64,000 bases of DNA from Daphnia pulex. Taxonomy: Eukaryota > Arthropoda > Branchiopoda > Diplostraca > Daphniidae. This document shows, piece after piece, positions 34,445-46,700 of the stretch. Both the position numbers and the translations under genes were made by a program. The first letter of the stretch is position 1. The number at the start of each line of letters is the position of its first letter. The notes below the pieces were generated by a model. That model had not been told where the DNA came from and searched no databases. It worked only from the letters and a program-made list of their open reading frames with translations. The stretch lies in assembly GCF_021134715.1 (NCBI RefSeq), contig NC_060027.1, positions 2,232,001 through 2,296,000 of the forward strand, written 5' to 3'.

Positions 34445-34635
34445 CACAATTCAAATTTACTTTTTTTTATAACTTTGCAATCACCAGATTTTTGCAATTC
34501 CAATACAATTTTTGACTTTGTTTCATGCATCCAATTTGTATTAATCATTTTCATAAATCTCTGTGTTTCTATTACATAATCCACTTTAACTCTTAATAAT
34601 CATATGCGTAAAGAGTGTAATGACGTCATTTTGGT

Positions 34636-35744
34636 TTAAGACGGCGCCATTTCTTCCACATTCTCCGAGGATTCGGGCATCTGTTCGTCATCGTGTTCGT
34701 ATCTGACAAAATAATAATCCCAATTTGGAAAAGTTAATAAGAATTCACGATCTAACCGGATCTAACGTGAAAAACATATTTAAAAGAGTTATTACTGTGG
34801 CGCTAAGCCGCGTCAAATCATACACATTAGATAGTCTACCTTATACGGTCCGATTCTTTTTCTGGAACGTGGGCGACATTGATGGCAAACTTCATCCATT
34901 TCAACTGTCGCTCTGTTAGCGGGCCACCTAGAAAGGCGTAAGCCGGTTCGCCCCAACACGTAACGCTGTACGGCTCGTTACTTTCCAATGCGAATTCCCT
35001 TTCATCATTCGCATACAAAAGTATCAGCTCGGCAATCTTTGGTTTCCCCATGGCGGACGCAATTTTGGCCAAAGACTGGATGACTCTCTGGTAGTTTTCC
35101 AGCAGGAAACTATCGTTTGTGTCCGTCAATTGATGGCAAGCCCGTTGGAAGTACGGATCGGCGAACAAGAGAAATTTCATGTCTTCGCTGACTGGCTCCA
35201 CGTCCAACGATGGAAACATTTTGACCCATTTCTTCTGGAGTGTTTTGATCACTTTAACATTGTCATGCGATGACAGGGCGGGGTATTTGATCTTCCAAGA
35301 CCTGCCGGACTTGCCGTCTACTCCGTCAAAACAATCCTTGACGGCCCGAAAGGCCGTTCTGTAATTCTCGACGCACAATCTCCTTTGTTCTTGTTCCACT
35401 TCCTCTTCGGTTTGATATCTACAAACATAGCGTCCACAATTACGTAAACACATAGGACGTATAATGTGTAAAAGATCTTACAGATAGTGATCGCATCGGG
35501 AACACTCGACGTGCCAAAGACTTTTGATTATGTAACTCCTTTTTCCTGGTTTCATGACGGCCGCCTTTCTCTCTAGCCTGAAAGAAGCCAATATGATTTA
35601 TTTCGGAAGAGAAGTATATTAATCGTAACATAAAAGAGCGTATTACCATTCCTGTTTTGCAGGGCTGCTGTTATCCGAAGTGCCAAGGACACCTTTACCG
35701 AAAATGGTGTGCAAACTTTGCAAAATACTTGAAAAACCACTCAT
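34636..35744 (-). CDS. Conserved-looking 279-aa protein, unrecognised
   Basis: The exons 35744-35647, 35577-35482, 35418-34840 and 34702-34636 (TAA) are separated by introns of 63-137 bp. Every junction is in phase 2 and the protein is 279 residues. It begins MSGFSSILQSLHTIFGKG. A CxxC pair (ECSRCDHYLY) lies near residue 57. The central part is mainly alpha-helical (for example LENYQRVIQSLAKIASAMGK) with scattered Cys and Trp, and the end is acidic (YEHDDEQMPESSENVEEM). There is no signal peptide or membrane helix, so it is probably intracellular. It is convergent with the cationic-peptide gene. I cannot assign a family, although the complexity and clean splicing argue for a real gene. Confidence 0.72.
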
Positions 35745-35922
35745 TTCTTTGGCGCACAAGTTCCTTTACTCGATCGGCTATAACTTGTTTCGTACACTGA
35801 AAAACACAGGAATGAATGAACGTTTGGCTTGTGTCGCAAAATCGTTTTCTAAACGTTTCCTTGAAATAATAATTTAAAAGAAAATAATAGACTAATGAAA
35901 AAAAACGTTTTGTATTTTTAGT

Positions 35923-36603
35923 TCACTCGTCTTCGTAATCTTCGATTTCGACTACAGCTGAAGAAGTGATTAACCATCTGACGAAATTAATTAAACCGTG
36001 AAAGAATCCCAGTCCGGAAGGCGCTAGAATAGGCTGCAATTGTTGCGATTCATCCATGATAATGATGCCGTAATTTTCATCGACGTCCGTCATTTCGTCA
36101 ATTTTCTCCCGGCGTGATGGCTGATTGGATGCGAGTGTCGTTGAAGTTGTTTGGACTGGATCGCTCATTTTTTCGGTGGTTGGAACGTCACCGATTTCAG
36201 TTGGCGCTCCTTGCTCGTCGCCGATAACTTTTCCGAATTTCAATTTGTGCAGCAATCTGTTGTACTTTTGATAGGATCGCTCCGACAGACCGGACGGGAT
36301 GTCGTTCGATTCGTCATGGTTTGACGGCTCGCCAATATCCCAATTTTGTTGTTCCTTTTGGTCCGTTTCCAAGGAAATGTCGTCCGAATTGTTGCCGTAG
36401 AGCCGTTCCAGTTGGCCTGCTGATTTCACAGATTAGATAAGAATGAATATTACACATAGCTCTGCAATGAAACAAACTATATAAACATGTATACGAGTTG
36501 GCAACTTACCATTCAGTTCTATTTTCAGAAAATCATCGCTCACCGCAGTCCCGAAGAAACAACATATCGCCATCAACACAAGTGGTGACCGCATCACAAA
36601 CAT
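35923..36603 (-). CDS. Secreted or membrane-tethered acidic protein, unrecognised
   Basis: Exon 1 (36603-36510) and exon 2 (36416-35923, TGA) join in phase 1 for 195 residues. Exon 1 encodes a signal peptide (MFVMRSPLVLMAICCFFGTA, cleavage near VS/DD). The body is polar and acidic with N-glycosylation sites, a Lys-rich patch (YQKYNRLLHKLKFGK) and Thr/Ser runs. Near the C-terminus a hydrophobic/amphipathic stretch (GFFHGLINFVRWLITSSAVV) precedes the acidic end EIEDYEDE. The acceptor is a tandem CAGCAG, so use of the first AG adds one Ala. It may be extracellular or inserted by its C-terminal helix. No known family is recognised. Confidence 0.68.
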
Positions 36604-37710
36604 AAAAATTCGAACTGTCGTTTTCGGAAGTTCCTTTCAAACTCTGGACATCAAAACCACGCATGCCACCCATTATATGTCTACGATTTTCTTCCATTCA
36701 AGGTTGTGGTTTTTTTTTAAAGCCTGTTGTTTGTTTTTATGGTTCCAGTTCATTGCGTTTGTAGCACAACCGTTTGGGGACGACATTAAAGAAAGCGGAC
36801 AAATATTGTCGCCCATAAAAAGACAAACGACCAAACAGTTCAAGGCAAATTGCAGGTGTATTTCCTGTTATTTCACGCAAGGTTACTGGTTATTCGTTTG
36901 ATTAAGTACTCGAAATAACATCGTGAAAGAAGGTATACGTGTTTTGAATGACATCATTTTGTGTGGCCAATTTCTTCTATTTCTTGTTAAGGCTCCAAAA
37001 CGTGTCCTTGTCCGTTTCTATCCTGCACTGGCGGACGGAAGATTATTTTTACATTGCAAATGAGAAAAAAGAATCTCGCGAGACAAACTAAATTCGGCTA
37101 GACTATCGTCTACGATGACCTATCGGCAGTGGATTGAAAGTGAATGTCAATTCTCATTGGGGGAATTTCCCTATTTGTTGTTTTTTAACCTGGCGCTATT
37201 CCAGTTTACCCAGTCGGCGACAAACCCATTTGTTTTTAAATATTCTCACGACTCTCCCCGGAATGATTCAAGGTTTTCAAAAACCAGTAGTCAACTGTTG
37301 CTATGGGGGGGAAATAAGTCTACTGGGGCAACGATTCAAGAACGATATCAACCCCACCATAAAATTATCAAAAGCGCAAACTTGAATCAACGTTTAAAAA
37401 AAAAGAGTGTATTAGTAACTTGTTTAGTAACTTAATGTAACTGGTGATGGAACGGTTCAAATTGTGGTTTTTTTTTATGCGGGAACCCCTCTCTCTCTTT
37501 AAGCTGCTAGTCTGGGAGTTTGATTTAAATTACACAACACATCGTTAATGGGCGACCACAAAGGAAACTGACTGGCGTCACTCCAGAGTGGTCCCTAAGG
37601 CAAAAGGCATTCTTGATTTCAGTTAAAGGGCTCTCTGAAATAGAGGTAAAAACAAATGCCAACCATTAGAAGAATGTAATCAAGAATTTTGGTCTCAAAA
37701 GAGAAAGTTC
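36604..37710. other. Intergenic region between the secreted gene and Hook
   Basis: It contains the promoter of the minus-strand gene ending at 36603 (ATATAATG near 36675) and the 3' UTR of Hook. Open frames on the plus strand here lack splice context and have random-looking composition. Confidence 0.4.
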
Positions 37711-40700
37711 TTATTGCTTTTGTTTGTAATACCCGTGCTGATTAATGCTCGAAGTTCTCCCGCGGACGGCAGCTTGTCTACTACGAGTAAGGAAACTCTG
37801 TCCGACCGCAGTGGCGGCCGGAGCTGGTGCCATCGCTTGGTTTTGGACGGCATTGCCAGCCCCTAAACGCTGTTCCATGGCTTGACGTTGAAGTTGCATA
37901 CCCTATCGGAATTCAGAATGAATTATAAAAACAGGGCCATGACCAAATAACCCAAAAGAGAAAAGCCAATGTCATTTACCAAATTGTAAAAGGCGGTGGT
38001 GACCAGTTGGTCTTCAGTTTCCCGGATGGCTTTGTGTCTCTCCGTTTCCATTTCCAGCCGCTCAATCAATCGATCCTTTTCTCTCAATTGATTTTGAAGG
38101 GCGGCCATTTCGGGCGAAACGGCTGTAGTGTTGTTTTTCGGATCCAGAGTTTTCAACACCATCTTGGCTTTCTCAATGTACCTCTTGTAACGTTCTTCCA
38201 TGGCTTGCATCTCACTCTCTTTACGGTTCAGCGTTTCCAGTGACGCTTTTGTTCGCTCCACTAAAAAAAATAAAATTATATAAAATTGACAGAAGGATAA
38301 ACAAACAAAAAACGAACGAAACAATCTAAAACATTTGACAATGATCGCTTTGCGTACTCTGTTCAGTTAGTTTGTGTTCCATCTTTTCGGCTTCCTGTTT
38401 CTTCTGCTGCAGCTCCCGTTCTAGACTTTTGATTCGAATCTTGAAAGCAGCCATGTCCTTCATATCCGACTGGCTGTCAGCTCCACTGCTGGAGACTGGA
38501 GAAGCGACACGATTGTTCTCCAATTGAATTTCCAGTTCCAGCACGCGCTTGGCCGATTTTCTAAACAAGGCGAGAAGGGCACGAAAGAAACAAAACAAAA
38601 GACCAAAAAAGATGAAATTCAGTACACCTGTTCAATGACTAAAACAAAACTACATAGCTAATTCCTCTACTAGTGCATTTTTTACCTGGATCGATTGGTC
38701 GAAGGCGGATGGGGACTGCATCATTCTAACCATTTCTCTCTTTCTCCTCAATCCCATTTCTTTTAAAGGCAAAAAACTACTTACTGAACAAAGTTTATTG
38801 AAATGTGTGGGCAAATCAACTACAAAAAAAAGATAGGACGAATATTTGTTTTGTTTTTTCGTTGCAAAAAAAATAACACAAGGCTGACGTAATAAGAAAC
38901 TACATCTACAGATTTTGGGAGAGACACGATAGCATCGAGATAGAAAAAAAAAATATACTTGATTAGTAAATAGTGGGAGAAAAAAAAAAGGCCCCCCGTT
39001 TGTTCCCCTCATGGTTTTAGTAAAATAGTTCATTCACCACCCGCCTTCGACCAGAACAACATTTGTTTGTGCGTAAATTGGCAAATACATAGTATATAGT
39101 AATAATAGTACATTCACACTGGATAGCTAAATTAGTTAGATCTCTTCACACGCTACTTTTTTGTTTTGTTTTTTACTACGACAGAAATTGGTAAATTACC
39201 CGAGGGATCGTTCTACGATCCTGAAGGGTAATTGAAATTGTATAAGAAATAAATGTAGACGACGACCCTAAGGGTGTAGACCTACATTTATTCAGCTTTT
39301 TAAAGAACAAAAAGAGGGGGGTGTGCTGCCCTTTCCTCTTACCTGCACACGCCCTTTGCCATTCAGACTTATAGCTACAGATCCGTGTACAGGGTTTTAA
39401 CCAAACACAATTACATGTTATCAAACATAATCAGAGAGAATTTCACACATAACTTCCAAATAACAGTTTGAGGGGGATACGAGAAAAAACCTGAGGACTT
39501 CAGGGTAAAAAAACTCTATCCCAAGGTAACATATCATGAAACACAGAAACATGAACATAATGGTTGCAGCAAAAAATAGTGCGCTTCTTCTTCTGGACAG
39601 CTCTGCCAACTGCCGTAACTTGAACACGTAATGGGGCCTTCTTACTTTCTCGCCAGTCTAGTTATTCTTGCTTCTAGAATAACCTCCAGCTTTCCGGCCA
39701 CGAAAGGTTTGATTTCTACGCGTTTTTTCCAAAATTGAATGAATCATAATTAAATAAATGATGACACAGGGTGGGTATGGGTGGGAGACAGACCCTTAGG
39801 GTCGTCGTCTACATTTATTTCTTATACAATTTCAATTACCCTTCAGGATCGTAGAACGATCCCTCGGGTAATTTACCAATTGTACTGCGAAATGCATTTC
39901 GCCTAGACCCTAAGGGTGATTTTAAAGCCCAATGATGAATTTTTAATTTTGAACAAACATCGTTTGTGTCGACGCTCGATTGTAAAATCGATTGAACGTC
40001 GTTTCTTTTGACCAACTTCCGGCTCGCAAGATTGCCTCCACCGGTACGCCGTCACTGACCGCTTTCGAAGCGGCCGCTCCTCTTGTGGAATGCGCCCCAA
40101 AACACCGAGTGTTTATGCCGGCCTTTTGCAAGAACGATTTAATCCAGCGACTCACTGTACTGGCTGAGACCGGCCTATGGGGCGCGATGAGTGCAACAAA
40201 TAGTTTTCCTTCGTCTGTCTCGCGTCTAAACTGATTCGTACGTTCCACAAATTCTTTAAGCGCCAAGACTGGACATAAAATCGGATCCGGATCATTTAAT
40301 ATTGAAAAGGACTGCAGCGGACCGTTCCGCTGTGCTTTCCGTAACCTATCTAATGAGAATACTACCCCTCTTTCTGAGAAGACGACGGATCGGTAACCAA
40401 TTGCCGCTATCTCCGACGCTCGCATTAAGGTAGCTAACGCTATCATGGTGACCAATTTACTAGCTAAGACGCTCAGGGTAAGGTGTCGGTTTTCGCCCAA
40501 CGAATTAATAAATTCTACAACTTGACTCGGGTCCCACATGTCGTTGTACTTGGGCTTGGGGGGATTCTTGTGATAGCAGCCTTTCATTAATCGGACGACA
40601 AGCGGATGCGCGCCTATCTGAACGCCTTCGATGGACCCCAGGGTCCTGGACAACATAGACCGGTGAATGTTGATTGCGCTATACGACTTGCCCGAGGCCA

Positions 40701-43700
40701 GCAAGTCGGTGAGGAACTGCAAAACCTCGGTTAAATCCGCCGACAAGGGATCCGTATCCCTTCGCACACACCAATGTGTCCAGTTCCGCCATGCGGAATC
40801 GTAAGTTGCGAGGGTGGTCGGTCGATTTCCGGCCACAAGAAGGTCGACCACGTTCGACGAAAAGCCTCTGTCACGCAACTGTCGCCGGACAGTCTCCAAA
40901 CGGCCAAGTGAAGTGCGCTGGATGCTAATAACGGGTGCGGCTCGTTCAGTGCCGATGTCAGGAGGTCCGGCTCCTGCTGAAGAAGAAATACTACGTCGCA
41001 CGCTAGCTCGAGTAGCACCGGGAACCAGGCCTGACCTGTCCATACGGGGCAAACGAAAACTACGTCAGCTTTCTCTCTTCTAATTTTTTCCAAACATTGA
41101 AAAATTAGCGCAAAAGGGGGAAAAAGATACCCCGAAAGGCCCTTCCAGTTAACTGAAAAGGCATTTGTGTTCAACGCTTGCGGTTGCGGCCGCCACGAAA
41201 AGAAAGAGGGGAGCTGCGCGTTCCAATGGGACGCAAAAAGGTCAACTTTTGATGGCCAGATCTTTTGAACGCGAGAAAAAACGGATGGATTTAATTTCCA
41301 ATCGCTTGCATCCGGTCCGGCGCGAGACTCTTCGTCAGCAATTACATTCAGCTTGCCGCTCAAATGAACCGCTTCGATTGCAATATTCCGGCTCTCACAC
41401 CAAGCTGTCAGAGTGGTTGATAATTGCGTCAACGCTTTGGACCTGGTACCCCCGCCGTGATTAATATAAGCCACTGCCGTGACGTTGTCTAAATAAATTT
41501 TTATCGCTATACTTTCCGATACCGCCGCGAATGATTGAATCGCGTATAACGCGCCTAACATCTCTAGTTCATTAATGTGCCTCTTGGTATCTTCCAAAGT
41601 CCATGAGCCCCTCGTCCTCACATTATTACAATACGCTCCCCAGCCTGTTAGAGAAGCGTCGGAGAAAATCTCCAGATCTGGCACGCTAGGAAAGAACAAC
41701 TTTTCCCTTTTTAAGCCTAGATTGTTGGACCACCATTCTAAGTCGTCCCTGGTTTCCGCCGATAGCACGCATTCCGACTTCAAATTAAATCCCACTTTTC
41801 TAGCTTGCTTAATATAGAATGCCTGCATCCTCCTGAAATGAGACTGCGCAAAAGGTATCGTAGGTATGGCCCAAGTAAAGTTGCCCATTATCGACGCAAT
41901 CTCTCGCAATGAAATTCTGCTCCTGGCAAGGGCCGCATCGCATTTGGCCTTAACGGTTGCAGCCTTGTCCGACGGCAGCGAAAAGGAAAGTTTTACCGAA
42001 TTAATAACCAAGCCCAGATACTCTATTACTTGCGACGGTTCTACAATTGACTTCTCCCAATTGATCAAGAAACCCAGATTTTGTAATAATTCAACCACTT
42101 TATTTACATCGGCTTTGGTGCTATCTTTTGATGTATTAACTATTAATATATCATCCAGATACACGATGAGACGCATGCCCTGCCTTCTCAGAAAAGCCGC
42201 CACTACTTTTAGAATTTTCGTAAAATACCGCGGGGCCGGAGCTAAACCAAAAGCCAGACAAGTAAATTGAAAAATACGCCCCTTCCAGGTGAAACGCAAA
42301 TATTTCTGGTGGGAGGGGTGCACAGGGACCGTAAGATAAGCATCTTTTAAATCCAACTTTGCTAGCCAGTCCCCTTCTCTCAAAATGAAGCGTGCGGAAT
42401 CAAGATTTTCCATCTTAAAGTGTTCATACCGGATGAATACATTAAGTGGTTTAAGATTTACAATCGGGCGAAAACCGCCCGATTTTTTTGGAATAACAAA
42501 TAGAGAACAGACAAACCCATCCTCCCCGCTATTCGAAATTTCTACAATGGCTTTCTTCTCAAGTAAATCTTTTACTTCCTGGTCGCAAACGCTTGCCATC
42601 TCTTTCGACATTGTTATCGGACGCGGAAGTTTAGTTTGATTCGGGGTTTCTACAAAATCTAGCTTAACCCCGTTTGACACGCTGTCTAGGACCCAACGAT
42701 CGTCCGTAACAGTCTCCCACATTTTAGCAAAATGTAAAATACGCCCGCCCACATTTTCACACACAACAGTATTGCGTAAAATTTGAATGGGATCAGAAGG
42801 AGGGACGAAAACATACCTTTCACCTCCTCGAGTCCAAGCAGTTGCACCCGGCGGTCGTCCTCTTCCGACCCCACCACTCTGCCTCCCTTCAACGGGAAAT
42901 TGGGCCGCTGCTTCTCTCCTTGGGCGCAACACCCGTTGAGATGGGCCTGGGTTCACTGCTACCTTTCTTCCACCTGCCTTAGCCCTCGCTCGAGCCGCCG
43001 ATGAGCTTGCCAGTGTGGCGTCTTGAGACGCCTCCTTGAGCATCGTCTCTAAGAATTTGTCCGTGAAAAGGAGCTCAGTTGCCTCCTTTCCCGGTGCGAA
43101 AGCGTCAGGGTTTGACAATATGAAGTCATATGTCGGTTCCACCAATGTCACAACCGCTCGCCTTCTTCTTTGGGTGATGTGGTAGTACGCTCTACCCCAC
43201 TGTTGTAAAACGGCCCGCACCGTATTCTTGGCTTGCGTCACCGTTTCTCCCTCTCCAAGAGCACACACTTTAGCGTATAAATCAAACAGAGGTGGGGCAA
43301 CGTCCATTATTTTAAGCTGAGTCTGTATAAGCGCTTCCTCCGAAGCATTAACCCCTTTCAATCGATCTTTGTCTTTAGCATGCCTCAACATAAAGCCGTC
43401 GAGCTTAGGCGGTTTAATCGAGAAAGTCGGGTCCTCAAACTCGAGCTCAAATTTCTTTGAGATTGCTTTTGAATCGTCGGTTGACAGGCCAGTCGTTAGC
43501 CAAACCCTAATCTCGTCTGAAATCGCTGTTGGGATGAACGCCGTCACTTCCCCTGATTCACTGGCTGCTTTGGATGAGCCTGCCGTGGCTGCCGCGGCTG
43601 CCGCGCGCGTTGGTTTTAGAGCCTTCCCTTTCGACTTAGATCCGGCGGCAGGGGCTTGGGGAGTACGCTCCTTTGGTAGCCATGGACGGTCCACTAGCTT

Positions 43701-46700
43701 TGGACCCCCCTCGTCTAACTCTTCTTCCTCTTCGTCCTCTACTTCAAGATACTCGCCATCTTCTTCGTCTTCCTCCTGTCTGCTCTCCCGCTTCTCTCTT
43801 TCTTCCAAGTCTCTTAGCTTGCTAAAACGAACGTAGGCTTCTTCTTCGATCCTATCATCTAACGGAAACTCGGCGCCATTCCCCCGTTCCTTCGCACGCC
43901 CCCTTGGTCGATCCCCCACATCATTTTGATAAAACCGGTCTCCGTGAAAAAACTGATCACGCGGAGGAACGTCAAAAGCCGGTGGTGGAATCACGGGTGG
44001 AATATTAAACAATGGCGGTTGAGCGTCAAAGGAGGGAGCCCACTCTCGATAGTTTCGAAGAGGAGACCTTTCTCTATCTGGATAATCAAAGTGAACAAAA
44101 CGGTCGCGTGGCTGACCATTCCAATCACGAGAACGATTTGCCCAATCTCTAGCTTCTTGTTCAGTACGAAAACCTACGGCCCGTGGGTCCATTCTCTGGT
44201 GCCTATGCCAACCATAAAAATCACTAGGGCCTGCCATTCTGAAATTCTGACTGCACTGTACGCGAGCTGAAATAAGTCTGAATGGCAAAGGGCGTGTGCA
44301 GGTAAGAGGAAAGGGCAGCACACCCCCCTCTTTTTGTTCTTTAAAAAGCTGAATAAATGTAGGTCTACACCCTTAGGGTCTAGGCGAAATGCATTTCGCA
44401 GTACAATTGCGATTGACTCTTGAATCGGGCAATAGTTTTCGCTACACAATTGAGTACGTTTGTTTTCCCTTCCGTTCTTTCACTTGCATATATAGTAGTA
44501 TACTTTGGGAGAGAACAGAGGAGAAGAGATATATAGTGGTGGGGGAAGGGGATAAACTCGGTGAATAAATATTGACACAATTGCATATATAGAAAATCTA
44601 GCAGATTGGAGTTCTCTCTTTTGTTAGGATAATTAGGGTGGGAAGATCTTGGTGAGAAAGGCCAATTTCAATCTCTCTCTATTGTTTGTGACGAGATTGG
44701 AAACTGGCCTTGATGAGAACTTGTGTGTACGATATCTCGATATAGGACCCGAATATCACAGAGAAAGCAAGGGGGATTCTTCTTCTTTCCACATCTGTAC
44801 TCGCGCACCGACCACACAGCTAGCGAACATTTTGGTTTTTTTTTTCTAAAAAATATTTCTGTTTTCTTTACGAGCACAACCCTGTTACCTGCTTTCGTTC
44901 TCAACCTTAATGAAAAGTCTCCATTCGCTTTACTACACACGATTCCTTGAGTAAATATTGCAAGAAAAAAAAATTCGGAATGTCTACTGATATGGCACGT
45001 ATAAGTGGACGACTTTTGCAGTCGTTTTAATCGTGAAAAAATCTCTCAGGCCTCGTAGCTGCTAATCGACTTTGAGCGCCATACTTGTTGCGTTTAGTGG
45101 GAATTGAGTTAAGACACATGCAATGAGCAAACGGTATTTTTAAAAAAATACAGTAAGGAAGAATCTTTGTAGGTCGTGAGAATAGTGGTTGGTCTGTTTG
45201 TTTTTTTTTGGTCTCAAGGGCCGCAAAGGGAGAACATTGCGTTGGCGGCCGCTTTGAACATTTTACGCTTCTTGAGCGACTTTCCGAAACTCTTCCGCGA
45301 ACACGTGTCGTCCGAATTGCGGTTGGCGGAAGAGCGCGGAGTCAGCAGAAGCGATTGGGATCGATCAAACGAGCGATCGGAGCTGGCGATCGTTTCGCTG
45401 ATGATGGAGAAAGAAGAGACTGAAACGGATTCGCTATCAAACGAGGCTCTTCCGTCGTGGAAAGAGACGTCAATCTCGATGGAATCGTCGGGAGGCGAGC
45501 GCAGCAATCCCGCCCCACTGCCACCAATGTCTTTCTTGTAAGGTATGGGGTTGAAATCGATCATAATCCCGTCATCGAAATGGTGGCTGCTGCTGGGCGA
45601 ATAACGGGGCGAAGAGGTCGACTCTTCGTAATGAATCGAATCCCCACCGCGGTAGCCGGAATCCGTCTCATCACGCGGGGACGAGTCCCGGGTGATGACT
45701 ACGGCCTCGACCGGCGGCGGCGGTGGCTTGTGGGGCTGAGCTGGATGGAAGCTATTTCCGTTGACTTCCATTTTGGACAAGGCTGGATCACTTTCTCTTC
45801 GATGCGGTAGACTGGCGAGACGGAGGAGACTGTTGCGGCTGCTGCCTAGGCCGCCGCTGGTTAACGGTAGCGCCGTTTCTAATTGCCGGGTCTCGCTTTC
45901 GGAACTGCCCCACTTTCTGTCGGCTGAGAAAATCGTCTGGGAACTGGTGGGCGTGGGAGTAGTAGTAGTAGTAATGGGACCACCAAAAGCTATCGCTTTG
46001 TCGTAACCGTAACTGACTGAACGGCAATACACTCGAGATTGGACAGAACTCGACTGGGGAACGACTTGGGCGCAACTGGAGCTGTCGCTATTCAAAAACG
46101 CGTCTTTAAGGCGCTCCACGCGACTAACAGTGGCTTTCGATTCGACCGGGGCCGACTCGCTTGCCATTGGCGCGCCGGACGTGGTCACACGATTGCAAGA
46201 GCTCAGCTGAGAACAAGACGACGATCCGTGGAGAGATAAAGTTTGGGAACCATTGGTGATTGTGTTCTTAGCCATCAGTGAGCCAGCGAAAACGGGTTTG
46301 CTGGCCAATTTGGCCTTGATACTAGCCACGATACTGCCCGATGTCACCAAGGGCTTCATCTGACACTCTACTAAGGATTTTCGTGGCGGGCAGACCCGAC
46401 ATGTGCACCTGTTCTCGGCTTCTAGGCAAGTGATGCGTTCCAGGAGACTCGCGTTGACCGTCATCAGTACCTCCGCCTCGTCCTGGCCGCCATTCTTCTT
46501 CTCCTTCAGCAAACGGTTTTCGTGCTGCAGCCTCAACAGCTTCTCTCTGCAAATAAAAATGAAAAAGAAATGAATAAAAGAAATATGGAAATTACTAGGT
46601 GAAGTCCCGCATGAGAAAAGAAATGATGAAGAAATGAGGGAAAGTACTGGCTAGAAACTTGAAGCAATATCTTACTTAATGTCGGGCGGGATCATGTCGA

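Larger units (their letters stand above)
39186..44408 (-). mobile_element. DIRS-type tyrosine-recombinase retrotransposon, apparently intact
   Basis: A 5.2-kb element carries, on the minus strand, a gag-reverse transcriptase-RNase H ORF and an overlapping tyrosine recombinase ORF. It has inverted terminal repeats and, downstream of the recombinase, an internal complementary region joining the outer ends of both repeats. Each end carries AATT (39186-39189 and 44405-44408), which is present once at the junction in the internal region (39877-39880). I see no target-site duplication, as expected for DIRS. It lies in the Hook intron between exons 10 and 11 in the same orientation. Intact ORFs and exact terminal complementarity suggest recent activity. 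A short open frame at 39627-39421 with hydrophobic residues lies between the left repeat and the internal region and is of unknown meaning. Confidence 0.9.

Noticed and set aside
38650..39033. Open frame on the minus strand ending KREMVRMMQSPSAFDQSIQ before a GT, between Hook exons 10 and 11
   Set aside because: It would need phase 0, but exon 10 ends in phase 2 and joins exon 11 directly in phase. It has no similarity to Hook.
40731..44321. Reading the 1196-codon frame from 44321 as the element's start
   Set aside because: The first codon there is CTG. The first ATG in good context is at 44237 and follows the inverted repeat, as expected for a DIRS gag start.
45176..46239. Plus-strand open frames opposite the extended Hook exon
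   Set aside because: They are shadows of the long minus-strand open frame, without starts or splice signals of their own.
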